Assembly (NCBI GenBank): GCA_964412785.1
Contig: CAYPQD010000004.1
Location: 23,432 to 87,431 of the forward strand
Direction of reading: 5' to 3'
Origin: UBA5336 sp964412785
Lineage (GTDB): Bacteria; Pseudomonadota; Alphaproteobacteria; Caulobacterales; Hyphomonadaceae
DNA length: 64,000 bases
Position numbers and translations under genes: made by a program. This document shows positions 51,794-60,531 of the stretch, piece by piece. Positions within the stretch are counted from its first letter, which is position 1. The number at the start of each line of letters is the position of its first letter. The notes beneath the pieces were generated by a model, which ran no database searches, was not told the DNA's origin, and saw only the letters and a list, made by a program, of their open reading frames with translations.

Positions 51794-52045
51794 ATGTCGT
51801 CGGAAAAGAAGCAGAACCTGCAGGACACCTTCCTGAATGCGGTGCGCAAGTCGCGCACGCCGCTGACAGTCTTTCTCGTCAATGGCGTCAAGCTGCAGGG
51901 CGTGGTCACCTGGTTCGACAATTTCTGCATCCTCCTGCGCAGTGACGGCCGTCCGCCGCAGCTGGTCTACAAGCATGCCATCTCGACCATCGCCCCGAAC
52001 GCCCCCGTGCAGCTGTTCGAGGATGAGGGTGCCGGCGAAGGGTGA
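51794..52045 (+). CDS. hfq: RNA chaperone Hfq
   Basis: Hfq forms a ring that pairs small RNAs with mRNAs. The 83-residue protein has the Sm1 motif around FLVNGVKLQGVVTWFDNFCI and the Sm2 motif YKHAIST, as in other alphaproteobacteria. The ATG at 51794 is the natural start. The stop overlaps the hflX GTG start (GTGA), the usual hfq-hflX pairing. Confidence 0.98.
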   Translation: MSSEKKQNLQDTFLNAVRKSRTPLTVFLVNGVKLQGVVTWFDNFCILLRSDGRPPQLVYKHAISTIAPNAPVQLFEDEGAGEG

Positions 52046-53364
52046 GCGCGGGCGGCGAGCCAGAGGCTGACGCGCCGGAGCGCGCCATTGTCCGCATCCC
52101 ATGGACAGGCCCCGGTGACGCGCCCGGACCCGACCGCGAGGCTGAAACCGCCGGCCTGGTCGAGGCCTTGGGCTGCGAGCTGTCCGGCCTGGCAAGCGTC
52201 CAGCTGCGCCAGCCAAGCCCGTCGCACCTGCTCTCTGGCGGCCTGATGGGCATCCTGAAAGCCGAGATCGAGGCGACCGGTGCCACCCTCTGCGTTATCG
52301 ACCGTGCCCTGACGCCGGTCCAGCAGCGCAATCTGGAACGCGACCTCGGCGTCAAGGTAATCGACCGGTCCGGCCTGATCCTCGAGATTTTCGGCCTGCG
52401 CGCCCGCACAAGGGAAGGGGCGCTGCAGGTGGAACTTGCCCGCCTGACCTATGAGCGCTCACGGCTGGTGCGGACCTGGACCCACCTGGAGCGCCAGCGC
52501 GGCGGCCGCGGCTTCCTCTCCGGTCCCGGCGAGAGCCAGCTGGAGGCCGACCGGCGGATGCTCGACCGCACCGTCCGGCGCCTGCAGTCGGACCTCTCGG
52601 AGGTGCGGCGCACCCGCGGTCTGCAGCGGGCCGGGCGCCGGCGCGCCGAACGCCCGGTTATCGCCCTGGTCGGCTACACCAATGCCGGCAAGTCGAGCTT
52701 GTTCAACCGGATCAGCGGCGCCCGTGTGCTCGCCCGGGACATGCCCTTTGCAACCCTCGACCCGACGATCCGGCGGATCGACCTGCCGCGCCTCGGGCAG
52801 GGCGCGCTCGTCGACACGGTGGGGTTCATTGCCGACCTGCCCACCCACCTGATCGAGGCCTTCCAGGCGACCCTTGAGGAAGCCGTCGAGGCCGACCTGC
52901 TCGTCCATGTGCGAGACCGCTCCAGCGCCGTCGACGGCGAACAGGCCGGCGACGTCATGGCCGTTCTGGAACAGCTCGCCGAGGCCAGCCCGCACGGCCT
53001 GCCGCCCCTCATCGAGGCGTGGAACAAGGCCGACCTTCTCGCGCCGGAACGCCATGATGCCCTCGCATTGTCAGCGCCCCACGCCGAACCGCCCGGGGCC
53101 CTCGTATCGGCGCGGACGGGGGAGGGGATCGACGATCTTGTCGCACTCATCGAAACGTCGCTTCTGCGACACACCATCGACATCGCCATCCGCCTCGGGC
53201 CGGCCGAGGGCAAGGCCCGCGCCTGGCTCTACGACCATGGCGAAATCCTCACCGAATCGGTTGGCGAGACCGGTGAAACCCAGCTGTCGGTGCGCCTGTC
53301 ACCGGCCCATCTCGGCCGCTTCGAACGCACCTGGCCGGACATCGGCATCGTGCGGACGGGCTGA
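52042..53364 (+). CDS. hflX: Ribosome-splitting GTPase HflX
   Basis: HflX is a GTPase that dissociates stalled or stressed ribosomes. The 440-residue product has the N-terminal HflX domain (VKVIDRSGLILEIFGLRART), a coiled linker GRGFLSGPGESQLEADRR, and the G domain: G1 GYTNAGKSSLFN, G3 DTVGF and G4 NKAD. The GTG start overlaps hfq. It converges with mazG about 40 bases away. Confidence 0.97.
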   Translation: MSAGGEPEADAPERAIVRIPWTGPGDAPGPDREAETAGLVEALGCELSGLASVQLRQPSPSHLLSGGLMGILKAEIEATGATLCVIDRALTPVQQRNLERDLGVKVIDRSGLILEIFGLRARTREGALQVELARLTYERSRLVRTWTHLERQRGGRGFLSGPGESQLEADRRMLDRTVRRLQSDLSEVRRTRGLQRAGRRRAERPVIALVGYTNAGKSSLFNRISGARVLARDMPFATLDPTIRRIDLPRLGQGALVDTVGFIADLPTHLIEAFQATLEEAVEADLLVHVRDRSSAVDGEQAGDVMAVLEQLAEASPHGLPPLIEAWNKADLLAPERHDALALSAPHAEPPGALVSARTGEGIDDLVALIETSLLRHTIDIAIRLGPAEGKARAWLYDHGEILTESVGETGETQLSVRLSPAHLGRFERTWPDIGIVRTG

Positions 53365-53404
53365 GCGAAGGGCAGGGGCCTCGGGCGGGGTGCCGGACAG
53401 CGCC

Positions 53405-54232
53405 CTAACGTTCGCCCGCCTTCACCGCCTGCCACAGCGTTTCCTGGCTCGCCAGGTCGAGGTCTCCAAACGCCTGGCCGGCCTCGGCGGCGCGCGCCTC
53501 CATCTCCCGGAAGCGGCGCTCGAACTTGTCATTCGCCTTGCGAAGCGCCTCCTCCGGGTCGATCGACAGCCGCCTGGCCAGGTTCGCCATGACGAAAAGC
53601 ATGTCGCCGATCTCCTCGGTCATCCCGGACTGGTCTGCGGCCTCGACCGCCTCACGCAGTTCCGCCGTTTCCTCTTCGACCTTGGCGAAGATGTCGGCCG
53701 GGTCCGTCCAGTCAAAGCCCGTCCGCGCCGCCCGCTTCTGCAGCTTCTCCGCGCGCATCAGCGCCGGAAGGGCCAGCGCCACGCCCGCGAGTGCACTGCG
53801 ATCCTCGTCCCCGCCGCGGGCCGCCCGCTCAGCGGCCTTCATCGCCTCCCAGGCCAGTGTCTGGCCGGCGGCGTCGCGCCCGTCATCGGCCTCGAAGACA
53901 TGCGGATGGCGCCGCAGCATCTTGTCGCTGATCGCATCAGCCACGTCGGCGATATCGAACTGGCCGGCTTCCTCGGCCATCCGGGAGTGGAAGACCACCT
54001 GGAAGAGCAGGTCGCCCAGCTCCTCGCGCAGGTCCGCCATGTCACCCCGGCGGATCGCGTCGGCGACCTCATAGGCCTCCTCGATGGTGTAGGGGGCGAT
54101 CGTGGAAAAATCCTGGTCGAGGTCCCACGGACAGCCGCCATCGCGATCGCGCAGCCGCGCCATGATCGCGAGGATACGCAGCAGCGAGCCGACGCGCCTG
54201 CTATCAGGGGAAGGGGGTGTCGCCGTGTCCAT
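53405..54232 (-). CDS. mazG: Nucleoside triphosphate pyrophosphohydrolase MazG
   Basis: MazG hydrolyses (d)NTPs to monophosphates and can lower ppGpp stress signals. The 275-residue protein contains two MazG repeats, CPWDLDQDFSTIAPYTIEEAYEV with EELGDLLFQVVFHSRM, and a second pair around EEETAELREA and EEIGDMLFVMANLAR. These acidic clusters bind Mg. It is downstream of the MBL-fold gene with a micro-ORF between. Confidence 0.95.
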   Translation of the reverse strand: MDTATPPSPDSRRVGSLLRILAIMARLRDRDGGCPWDLDQDFSTIAPYTIEEAYEVADAIRRGDMADLREELGDLLFQVVFHSRMAEEAGQFDIADVADAISDKMLRRHPHVFEADDGRDAAGQTLAWEAMKAAERAARGGDEDRSALAGVALALPALMRAEKLQKRAARTGFDWTDPADIFAKVEEETAELREAVEAADQSGMTEEIGDMLFVMANLARRLSIDPEEALRKANDKFERRFREMEARAAEAGQAFGDLDLASQETLWQAVKAGER

Positions 54233-54268
54233 CGCGTTGGTCTCCCATCCTCGCTTTTGCCGCTCTCC

Positions 54269-54370
54269 CTAGAGGCATTCGCCGTTACGATAAACGATGC
54301 GCCAGCTGCCATCGTCCGGATGCCAGGGCGAGGCGGACGCGCACCAGCCGGAAAGTCGCATAATCAACAT
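54269..54370 (-). CDS. Candidate 33-residue micro-protein coupled to the MBL gene
   Basis: A short ORF beginning MLIMRLSGWCASASPWHPD and ending in IVYRNGECL. Its ATG shares one base with the TAA stop of the MBL hydrolase gene (TAATG), which suggests translational coupling. It ends 37 bases before mazG. The sequence has Trp and Cys residues and is not a shadow of a larger gene. No homology can be claimed; it could also be a non-coding coincidence. Confidence 0.4.
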   Translation of the reverse strand: MLIMRLSGWCASASPWHPDDGSWRIVYRNGECL

Positions 54371-55209
54371 TATGAGAAATCCGGCTTCGATCCGGCGGTG
54401 CGACCATCGATCTCGATCACAAGGCCATCATGGGCCGGCACCACGCCGCCGGGAAGCCGCGCGGCCAGTTCGGCATAATCGAGATCGATGTGCAGATTGG
54501 TCAGCACGGCCCGCTTCGGTCGGATCCGCGCGATCCAGTCCAGCGCCAGTCCCACATGGGCGTGCGAGGGATGCGGCCGGTCACGCAGGGCATCGACGAT
54601 GAAGACCTCTGTGCCCTGCAGCGCCTCAAGGCTCGCCTCCGGCAGGTCGCTCACATCATTGCAATAGGCGAGCGGTCCGATGCGGAAGCCAAGCGAGCGG
54701 ATCTCTCCATGCTCCTGGTCGAGCGGCAGGAGGCTCAGCGGCCCGCCCGGCCCGTCGATCTTGAAAGCCTCATAGGCGGCGATGAAGGGCTGCAGGTCCA
54801 GAACCGAGGGATAAACGCCCTTGCCCTCGAAGATGTAGCGGAACTTTTCCGTCAGCGTCGCCGCCGTCGCCGCATCCATGAAGGCCGGCACCCGTCGGCG
54901 CATCAGCATTGCCAGCACCCGCACATCATCAATCCCATGGGTCTGGTCGGCATGGTCGTGGCTGAAAACCACCGCATCGATCGCATCGACGCCGCTATCC
55001 AGCATCTGTTCACGGAAATCCGGCGCCGTATCAATGACGATCCGCGTTGGCCGCTTGCCCGACCCGCCAAAGTGCTCCACCAGCAGTGAGCAGCGCCGGC
55101 GCCGGTTGCGTGGGTTGGCCGGATCGCACGCACCCCAGTCTCCGCCGATCCGCGGCACCCCGGCAGACGAGCCGGAGCCCAGTATCGTCGCTCTCAGCCG
55201 TGTGCTCAT
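54370..55209 (-). CDS. MBL-fold metallo-hydrolase (PhnP-like)
   Basis: The 279-residue protein has the metallo-beta-lactamase fold: ATILGSGSSAGVPRIGG at the start, the metal motif FSHDHADQTHGIDD, and later NDVSDLPEASLEAL and HPSHAHVGLALDW with further His ligands. It resembles the phosphodiesterase PhnP and cyclic-phosphate hydrolases. An MBL gene after tatD is the common alphaproteobacterial order. Its substrate is unknown. Confidence 0.88.
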   Translation of the reverse strand: MSTRLRATILGSGSSAGVPRIGGDWGACDPANPRNRRRRCSLLVEHFGGSGKRPTRIVIDTAPDFREQMLDSGVDAIDAVVFSHDHADQTHGIDDVRVLAMLMRRRVPAFMDAATAATLTEKFRYIFEGKGVYPSVLDLQPFIAAYEAFKIDGPGGPLSLLPLDQEHGEIRSLGFRIGPLAYCNDVSDLPEASLEALQGTEVFIVDALRDRPHPSHAHVGLALDWIARIRPKRAVLTNLHIDLDYAELAARLPGGVVPAHDGLVIEIDGRTAGSKPDFS

Positions 55210-55979
55210 GCGTCCACCCTGTGAAACAGCCGCCTGGCATTCGCCTCGGTCAGCGCCGCGATCTCGACAGGGTCGCGCGCGTGCAGCTGTGCCAGGGCCT
55301 CGATCACGTGCACGATGTAGGCCGGCTCGTTTCGCCGGCCACGATACGGCATGGGGGTCAGATAGGGGCAGTCGGTCTCCACGATGATCCGCTCCAGCGG
55401 CACGCCTGCGACCACCTCGCGCACGGCGTGGGCATTCCGGAAGGAGAGGATCCCGGATGCGGAGACATAGCCGCCCCGCTCCAGCGCAGCATCGCGCAGC
55501 GACGGGCCACCGGTATAGCAGTGCAGCAGTGGCACCACCGGGCCGTTGCCGTCCTCCTCTTCCAGAATCCGGATCATCTGCGCGTCGGCTTCGCGCGTGT
55601 GCAGAACCAGCGGCAGGCCCGCCGCCCGGGCCGCCTCGAAATGCACCCTCAGAAGGCGCAGCTGGTCGGCTTCAGGCGAGTAGCCATAATGGAAGTCGAG
55701 CCCGGTCTCGCCGAGCGCGACCACCTCCGGGCGCGTGGCCGCTTCGGCCAGCCCGTCCGCAGACAGGTCGGGAAAATCCTTGGCATGGTGCGGGTGCACC
55801 CCGGCGGTGCACCAGATGTCGTCATGGCCCGCAGCGATCGCGTGGACCGTCTCGAAATTGTCGAACCGGTCGCAGATCGCTATCATCCGGGTCACGCCCG
55901 CAGAGCGCGCGCGGGCGAGCACATTTGGCAGGTCCTCGGCAAACGCTTCGGCGTGGAGGTTCACATGGGTGTCGAACAT
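55206..55979 (-). CDS. TatD-family metal-dependent hydrolase
   Basis: The 257-residue TIM-barrel protein has the usual motifs: FDTHVNLHAEAF with the first His pair, VALGETGLDFHYGYSPE, PLVLHTREAD, LLHCYTGG and IIVETDCPYLTP. TatD enzymes act as 3'-5' exonucleases or deoxyribonucleases in DNA repair. It sits 12 bases from holB with no metG between them. Confidence 0.93.
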   Translation of the reverse strand: MFDTHVNLHAEAFAEDLPNVLARARSAGVTRMIAICDRFDNFETVHAIAAGHDDIWCTAGVHPHHAKDFPDLSADGLAEAATRPEVVALGETGLDFHYGYSPEADQLRLLRVHFEAARAAGLPLVLHTREADAQMIRILEEEDGNGPVVPLLHCYTGGPSLRDAALERGGYVSASGILSFRNAHAVREVVAGVPLERIIVETDCPYLTPMPYRGRRNEPAYIVHVIEALAQLHARDPVEIAALTEANARRLFHRVDA

Positions 55980-55991
55980 CGCCCGGCCTGC

Positions 55992-56945
55992 CTAGCGCGT
56001 CTTCGCCTCGGCCAGAAGCCGCGGCACGAGGGATGCGACGGCCTGTCCCCGGTCAAGATTGCCATTGACCACATCAGCGGCCAGCCTCGCCGTGCCGAGC
56101 CATGTCTCTGCCGCCTCCGGCCGCACGCCCGCCCGCGCTTCCAGCCAGTCCAGCACCACCTTGACGAACGCATCAAATGCCGTGGGATCGCTTCCCGCAG
56201 CCGTTACCGCCTCGCTCAGCACGCTGGCATCGGGCCGCGCGCCCGCCTCGATCAGGCGACGCGCCGCCTTCGCCCCGGCTCCGCCCTTCGCCGATGTCAG
56301 CGCGATCCCTTCGCCCGGCCGACCCGGCATCAGCTGCACCGCGTCATCGGCGATGTCCGGTGCCTCGCGCGCCAGCACCGCGCGGGTGTCGGCCTCGCCA
56401 AGCGGCTTCAGGCTGAGACGCCGGCAGCGCGAGCGAATGGTCGGCAGGACCGGCTTGCGCCCATGGCTGATAAGGATCAGGCAGCAGCGCGCCGGAGGCT
56501 CTTCCAGCGTTTTCAGAATGGCATTGGACCCGAAAGCGTTGAGTTCGTCGAGGCTGTCGATCACGCCGACCCGCCAGCCGCCGAGTGCCGGGCGAAGCGA
56601 CAGGAACGCCGGCAGTGCCCGGACCGTCTCCACCGGGATGTCCTGCGCCACCTTGCCGTCCTCGCCCGCCCGCCGGTCGATCCAGCGCAGGTCCGGATGG
56701 CCGGATGAGAGCACCTTCTGAAGCACCCGATCGCCTGCCGGGGCGTCCAATGGCGCAGATTGCGGCCCGCGCGCGCCGAGCAGGAAGGCGGCGATCCGCA
56801 TCGCCAGCCGCGCCTTGCCAATGCCGGACGGGCCTTGAAGCAGCCAACCATGGTGCAGCCGGCCCCGCTCATGGGCAGAAAGGAAGCGCGCCTGCGCCTC
56901 ACCATGGCCGTAGAGCGGCAGGCCGGGCTCGTTGCCGGCGCTCAC
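55992..56945 (-). CDS. holB: DNA polymerase III subunit delta'
   Basis: HolB is the clamp-loader subunit delta'. The 317-residue protein shows WLLQGPSGIGKARLA in the Walker A position, VIDSLDELNAFGSNAILKTL for the sensor/helix region, EEPP, and the SRC-type motif TIRSRCRRL. The zinc-finger cysteines of some clamp-loader subunits are not seen, as in many alphaproteobacterial proteins. It overlaps tmk by 4 bases. Confidence 0.93.
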   Translation of the reverse strand: MSAGNEPGLPLYGHGEAQARFLSAHERGRLHHGWLLQGPSGIGKARLAMRIAAFLLGARGPQSAPLDAPAGDRVLQKVLSSGHPDLRWIDRRAGEDGKVAQDIPVETVRALPAFLSLRPALGGWRVGVIDSLDELNAFGSNAILKTLEEPPARCCLILISHGRKPVLPTIRSRCRRLSLKPLGEADTRAVLAREAPDIADDAVQLMPGRPGEGIALTSAKGGAGAKAARRLIEAGARPDASVLSEAVTAAGSDPTAFDAFVKVVLDWLEARAGVRPEAAETWLGTARLAADVVNGNLDRGQAVASLVPRLLAEAKTR

Positions 56946-57571
56946 AGGCCAAGCCTCTCACTCACCACCGCCCAGGCATTTGCGGCGACCTCGCTGGCCG
57001 GCCGGCTGGCGTCGAGGACGACGATTCGTTCAGGGAAGCGTGCTGCCAGTGAGAGAAAGCCCTCCCGGATCGCCCGGTGAAAGGTGAGATCGCGCGCCTC
57101 GAAGGCATCGTGCGGCCCCGCCCGCTCCGCCCGCCGGCCGAGCACCGCCTCCGGGTCGGCATCGAGCAGCAGGCTGAGATCCGGCTGGGTCTCGCCGACC
57201 ACCCACTGTTCGAGTGCATCCAGCGCGGCCGGCGCGGCGCCGTCCTGGACGCTCTGGTAGACGCGTGTGGAATCGGCAAAGCGATCACAGACCACCACCC
57301 GGCCTGACGCCAGCGCCGGGCGAATGCGCCGCTCCAGATGATCGAGCCTTGCCGCATTCATCAGCAGCGCGAGCGCCAGCGGCGACCAGTTCGTGCTGCC
57401 CGGCGGATGAAGGGCAAGGTCACGGACCGCTTCAGCCAGCGGGGTTCCGCCCGGTTCACGGGTCATATCGACCCGGCGGCCCGCCGCCTCCAGCCGCGCG
57501 AGCAGCGCTGCCGCCAGCGTCGATTTGCCGACACCCTCGCCGCCTTCCAGCGTGATGAAGCGCCCGCTCAT
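56942..57571 (-). CDS. tmk: Thymidylate kinase
   Basis: Tmk phosphorylates dTMP to dTDP. The 209-residue enzyme has the P-loop LEGGEGVGKSTLAA, the DR-containing motif VVCDRFADSTRVYQ, and MTREPGGTPLAEAVRDL. The C-terminal lid region is RAERAGPHDAFEARDL. Length is normal. It lies between dacC and holB, a widely conserved order. Confidence 0.96.
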   Translation of the reverse strand: MSGRFITLEGGEGVGKSTLAAALLARLEAAGRRVDMTREPGGTPLAEAVRDLALHPPGSTNWSPLALALLMNAARLDHLERRIRPALASGRVVVCDRFADSTRVYQSVQDGAAPAALDALEQWVVGETQPDLSLLLDADPEAVLGRRAERAGPHDAFEARDLTFHRAIREGFLSLAARFPERIVVLDASRPASEVAANAWAVVSERLGL

Positions 57572-57579
57572 GAGGGCGA

Positions 57580-58728
57580 TCAGCCCTCCCCCTCGATCAT
57601 GCCAGCCAGCCCTTCAAGCGCCCGGCCGATCAGGCCGAGCCGGCCAACGCTCTCCACCGCGACCACCGGCACTCGGATCGGCTCGCGCCCGTCCAGCGTG
57701 ACCACGAATTCCGCGACCGGGTCGCCGGCTCCGACAGGGGCTTCCAGCGGCCCGTCATAGATGATCTCGGAGCGTGCATTGGCAAAGGCGCGCTTGTGGG
57801 CCGACACCCTGATCGTCTCGCCGAGGCGGACCGGCAGGCGCGCCTGCTCGCCCATCCAGATTTCCAGCTCCGGCAGGCTGACCCCGTCCGGCGACAGCTC
57901 GCGAGTGTCGAACGCCTGAAAGGCCATCCGCATTAGTCGCTCTGATTCCACAGCCCGTTCCGCTTCGCTGGCGAGGCCGTTGATAACGACGATCCTGCGC
58001 ACACCCTCGCGCTCTGCGGAGGCCACCAGGCCATAGCCTGAGATTTCAAGATGCCCGGTCTTCAGCCCGTCAACCCCGCCAAAGGTGCCGAGGAGCGGGT
58101 TCCGGTTGGCCTGGCCGATCCCCCGCCACTCATAGGCCGGCTCGGCATAGAGCCCATAGCGGTCCGGAAATTCCATGATGTGGATCCGTGCGAGCCGGGC
58201 GAGGTCCGCCGCCGAGATCCGGTGCCCCTCTCCATAAAGGCCGGTCGCATTCTCGAAATTCGCCGAACCGAGACCGAGCGACTGTGCCATCTCCGTCATC
58301 TCCAGGGCAAAGGCGTCCTCGCTGCCCGACAGGCCCTCAGCCAGCACGATGCAGGCATCATTGCCCGACAGGATGATCACCCCGCGCAGGAGCTCTTCCA
58401 CGGTCGGGCGGTCGTCGATGGCGAGCCCCATGGTCGAGCCGCCCGATGCCCAGCCGCCGCGCCGCCAGGCATCCTCGCTCACCGTCAAGCGGTCGGTCGG
58501 CGCGATCTCGCCAATGCGCAGGCGTTCGAACACCACATGAGCGGTCATGATCTTGGTCATCGAGGCGGGGATCATCGGCTCGCTGCCATTCTTGGAAAAC
58601 AGCACCTCCCCGGTATCGTAATCGAGGATCACCGCATGCGTGGCCGTGGTGTCGATGACCTGCGCCCTTGCCGCCTCGGCGAAGGGCAGGATCAGGGCAA
58701 GGATACAGGCGATCGCAAGTCGGGACAT
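57580..58728 (-). CDS. D-alanyl-D-alanine carboxypeptidase (class C-type PBP, DacA/DacC-like)
   Basis: The 382-residue protein trims the terminal D-Ala of peptidoglycan stem peptides in the periplasm. A signal peptide is followed by the SXXK motif PASMTKIM (Ser56, Lys59), SGND for the SXN site, and LKTGHLEISGYGLV for the KTG box. The C-terminal domain is a beta sandwich with an amphipathic end. It is adjacent to the RlpA gene upstream and tmk downstream. Confidence 0.94.
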   Translation of the reverse strand: MSRLAIACILALILPFAEAARAQVIDTTATHAVILDYDTGEVLFSKNGSEPMIPASMTKIMTAHVVFERLRIGEIAPTDRLTVSEDAWRRGGWASGGSTMGLAIDDRPTVEELLRGVIILSGNDACIVLAEGLSGSEDAFALEMTEMAQSLGLGSANFENATGLYGEGHRISAADLARLARIHIMEFPDRYGLYAEPAYEWRGIGQANRNPLLGTFGGVDGLKTGHLEISGYGLVASAEREGVRRIVVINGLASEAERAVESERLMRMAFQAFDTRELSPDGVSLPELEIWMGEQARLPVRLGETIRVSAHKRAFANARSEIIYDGPLEAPVGAGDPVAEFVVTLDGREPIRVPVVAVESVGRLGLIGRALEGLAGMIEGEG

Positions 58729-58828
58729 GCTGGCTCCTCCACGTCTCCCGGTGTCATCGGGTCACAGCGAACAAAAGCCCCGTTTCGCGGCAAGGGCAAC
58801 CATGCTGCCTGTGCACAATGCTCCCTTC

Positions 58829-60037
58829 TCACGGGCGGGCGACGACCAGCCCGTCAGGAAAGCCCGCCTGCACCAGCGAACGACGTTGCATCTCGGCTGC
58901 GTCGCGCGCGGCGAACGGACCCACCATCACCCGGAAGAAGTCGGCATTGCGCACCCGCGCCTCGACGATCTCCACAGGCAGCAGGCGTGCGACATCATCA
59001 TGCAGGCGGTGTGCATTTGCGATGTCGGCAAACGCGCCGAGCTGGACATAGAACGCCCCGGGCGCACTTGCAGGCGCCGGCACGGCCGCAGGTGCAGCCG
59101 GCGCGGCACGGACAGGCTCGGCAACCGGCTGCATCGCGGCGATCAGCGGCAGTGGCGCCTCGCCAATCCCGCTGGCTGGCCCGGCCGCCGCCGGACCGGA
59201 TGCCTGCACCGGCGCCGGTCCGAGGTAACGCACCCGCACCATGGCCGTGCCGTCATCGATAAAGCCGAGGACGTCCGCAGCACGGCGCGACACGTCGATG
59301 ATCCGCCCGTCGATGAACGGCCCGCGGTCATTGACCCGCACAACCGTTTCGCGGCCATTGTCAAGATTGACCACCTGGACAAGGCTTGGCAGCGGCAGGG
59401 TCGGGTGCGCCGCGCTCAAGGCGTGCATGTCAAAGATCTCGCCATTGGCCGTCGGATTGCCGTGATAGGCCTCACCATACCAGGAGGCCGTGCCGGTCTC
59501 GTCAGCATGGGCGACGGCCTGCGGGGCGTGGGCGGTACCGGCCCGCGAATAGCCGGCAAGATCATTGGCCGGTCTCGGCGCCGGGGTGACCGCCGCCTGC
59601 GCGGCGGCGATGCGTGCCGCCTCCGCCCTGGCATCGAAGCCGCCGGCGGTGATCGCCGGGTCGCCGGCCGGCGGGGTCAGTATCGGCGCGGGTCCATGGC
59701 TGTAGGCGCGTGCCTGCTCTGCGCTGATTGCCGCTGTCGAGGAGGAAAAGGCGATCGGGTCATCATTGGCTGCCCGGCGGGTCCCGTCGGGGCTGTAGAC
59801 AATGTCGGGATGGTCTGGATAGCGAAACTCGATGCGCTTGCCGGCGAGTGCCTCGCGCCCCCCTGCCCCGGCCTGGCTTGCCATCGGCGACGCCTCAACG
59901 GGCACCGCGCCGGCGGGCCGGTCGCCCTGTGCGGCGTAAACGATCGGGGCGGGCTTGTCGCGCGCTTCGGCACTCGGAGCGGCAAGGGCGGCCGCGGCGC
60001 TCAGGGCCAGGATGGAAACCCGGTTTGGCGTCATCAT
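58829..60037 (-). CDS. rlpA: Septal ring lytic transglycosylase RlpA-family protein with SPOR domain
   Basis: The 402-residue product has a signal peptide, a long Ala/Pro-rich low-complexity stretch (about 30-190), then the double-psi beta-barrel domain: GTASWYGEAYHGNPTANGEI and NDRGPFIDGRIIDVSRRAAD. A C-terminal SPOR domain (FYVQLGAFADIANAHRLHDD) binds septal peptidoglycan. Two ATGs (60037, 60034) are close; the upstream in-frame extension to 60121 is unsupported. Confidence 0.9.
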   Translation of the reverse strand: MMTPNRVSILALSAAAALAAPSAEARDKPAPIVYAAQGDRPAGAVPVEASPMASQAGAGGREALAGKRIEFRYPDHPDIVYSPDGTRRAANDDPIAFSSSTAAISAEQARAYSHGPAPILTPPAGDPAITAGGFDARAEAARIAAAQAAVTPAPRPANDLAGYSRAGTAHAPQAVAHADETGTASWYGEAYHGNPTANGEIFDMHALSAAHPTLPLPSLVQVVNLDNGRETVVRVNDRGPFIDGRIIDVSRRAADVLGFIDDGTAMVRVRYLGPAPVQASGPAAAGPASGIGEAPLPLIAAMQPVAEPVRAAPAAPAAVPAPASAPGAFYVQLGAFADIANAHRLHDDVARLLPVEIVEARVRNADFFRVMVGPFAARDAAEMQRRSLVQAGFPDGLVVARP

Positions 60038-60205
60038 TGTCGGTCCTCGTTCTGTGGTCCTGAGGCATGGGTCCCGGTTCTCCGGGCCGTCCGGCACATC
60101 ATTTACCCTATCAGGGTTCAACCGACATGAACCTCACCCGACCAAACCTGTCGCGCCTGCTTACGAATTGTTCATGCGGCCCCCTGCCCTGCCGCCGCGC
60201 CCGGC

Positions 60206-60233
60206 TTGAACCGCGGCCAGAGCGGCCCTATGC
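60206..60233 (+). promoter_or_regulatory. Candidate promoter for tRNA-Ser
   Basis: TTGAAC at 60206-60211 and CTATGC at 60228-60233 are separated by 16 bases, with the tRNA starting 20 bases further on. The elements resemble a sigma70 promoter, with a CTATnC -10 box like the one before tRNA-Pro in this window. Evidence is by eye only. Confidence 0.4.
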
Positions 60234-60253
60234 CAGCCGGGGCTGTCGAATTT

Positions 60254-60343
60254 GGATGAGTGGCAGAGTGGTTGAATGCGGCGGTCTTGAAAACCGTTGA
60301 GCGCGCAAGCGTTCCGGGGGTTCGAATCCCTCCTCATCCGCCA
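60254..60343 (+). tRNA. tRNA-Ser (anticodon UGA)
   Basis: A 90-base class II tRNA with a long variable arm. The acceptor stem GGATGAG pairs with CTCATCC, the anticodon loop is CTTGAAA giving anticodon UGA, and the T arm is GGGGG-TTCGAAT-CCCTC. G is the discriminator and CCA is encoded. It reads UCA, UCG and possibly other UCN codons. Confidence 0.97.
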
Positions 60344-60509
60344 GGCTCGGGTTGCCGGCAGGGCGTCGCTCCGTCGATTTCAGCGCCGGGTCAAGGGTCC
60401 AGCCCTTGGTGTCGAGGGCTGCGACCCGGTCATCGAGCCGAAGCTTCAGCCAGATGCGGGTATGACCCTCGCCCTACAGAAGGGCGCGCTCCTTCATCGT
60501 CACCGTCGC

Positions 60510-60531
60510 CGCGGATGAGTCTTCATCCGCG
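60510..60531 (-). terminator. Hairpin at the end of the 60523-61209 gene
   Basis: CGCGGATGA at 60510-60518 pairs with TCATCCGCG at 60523-60531 around the 4-base loop GTCT. The stop codon of the minus-strand gene lies in the stem. No T-tract follows on either strand, so intrinsic termination is weak or absent. Confidence 0.3.

Noticed and set aside
51688..51945. ORF starting MSVHNAG overlapping hfq
   Set aside because: Most of it lies within hfq in another frame, and only the first 100 bases are outside. The product has no recognisable features.
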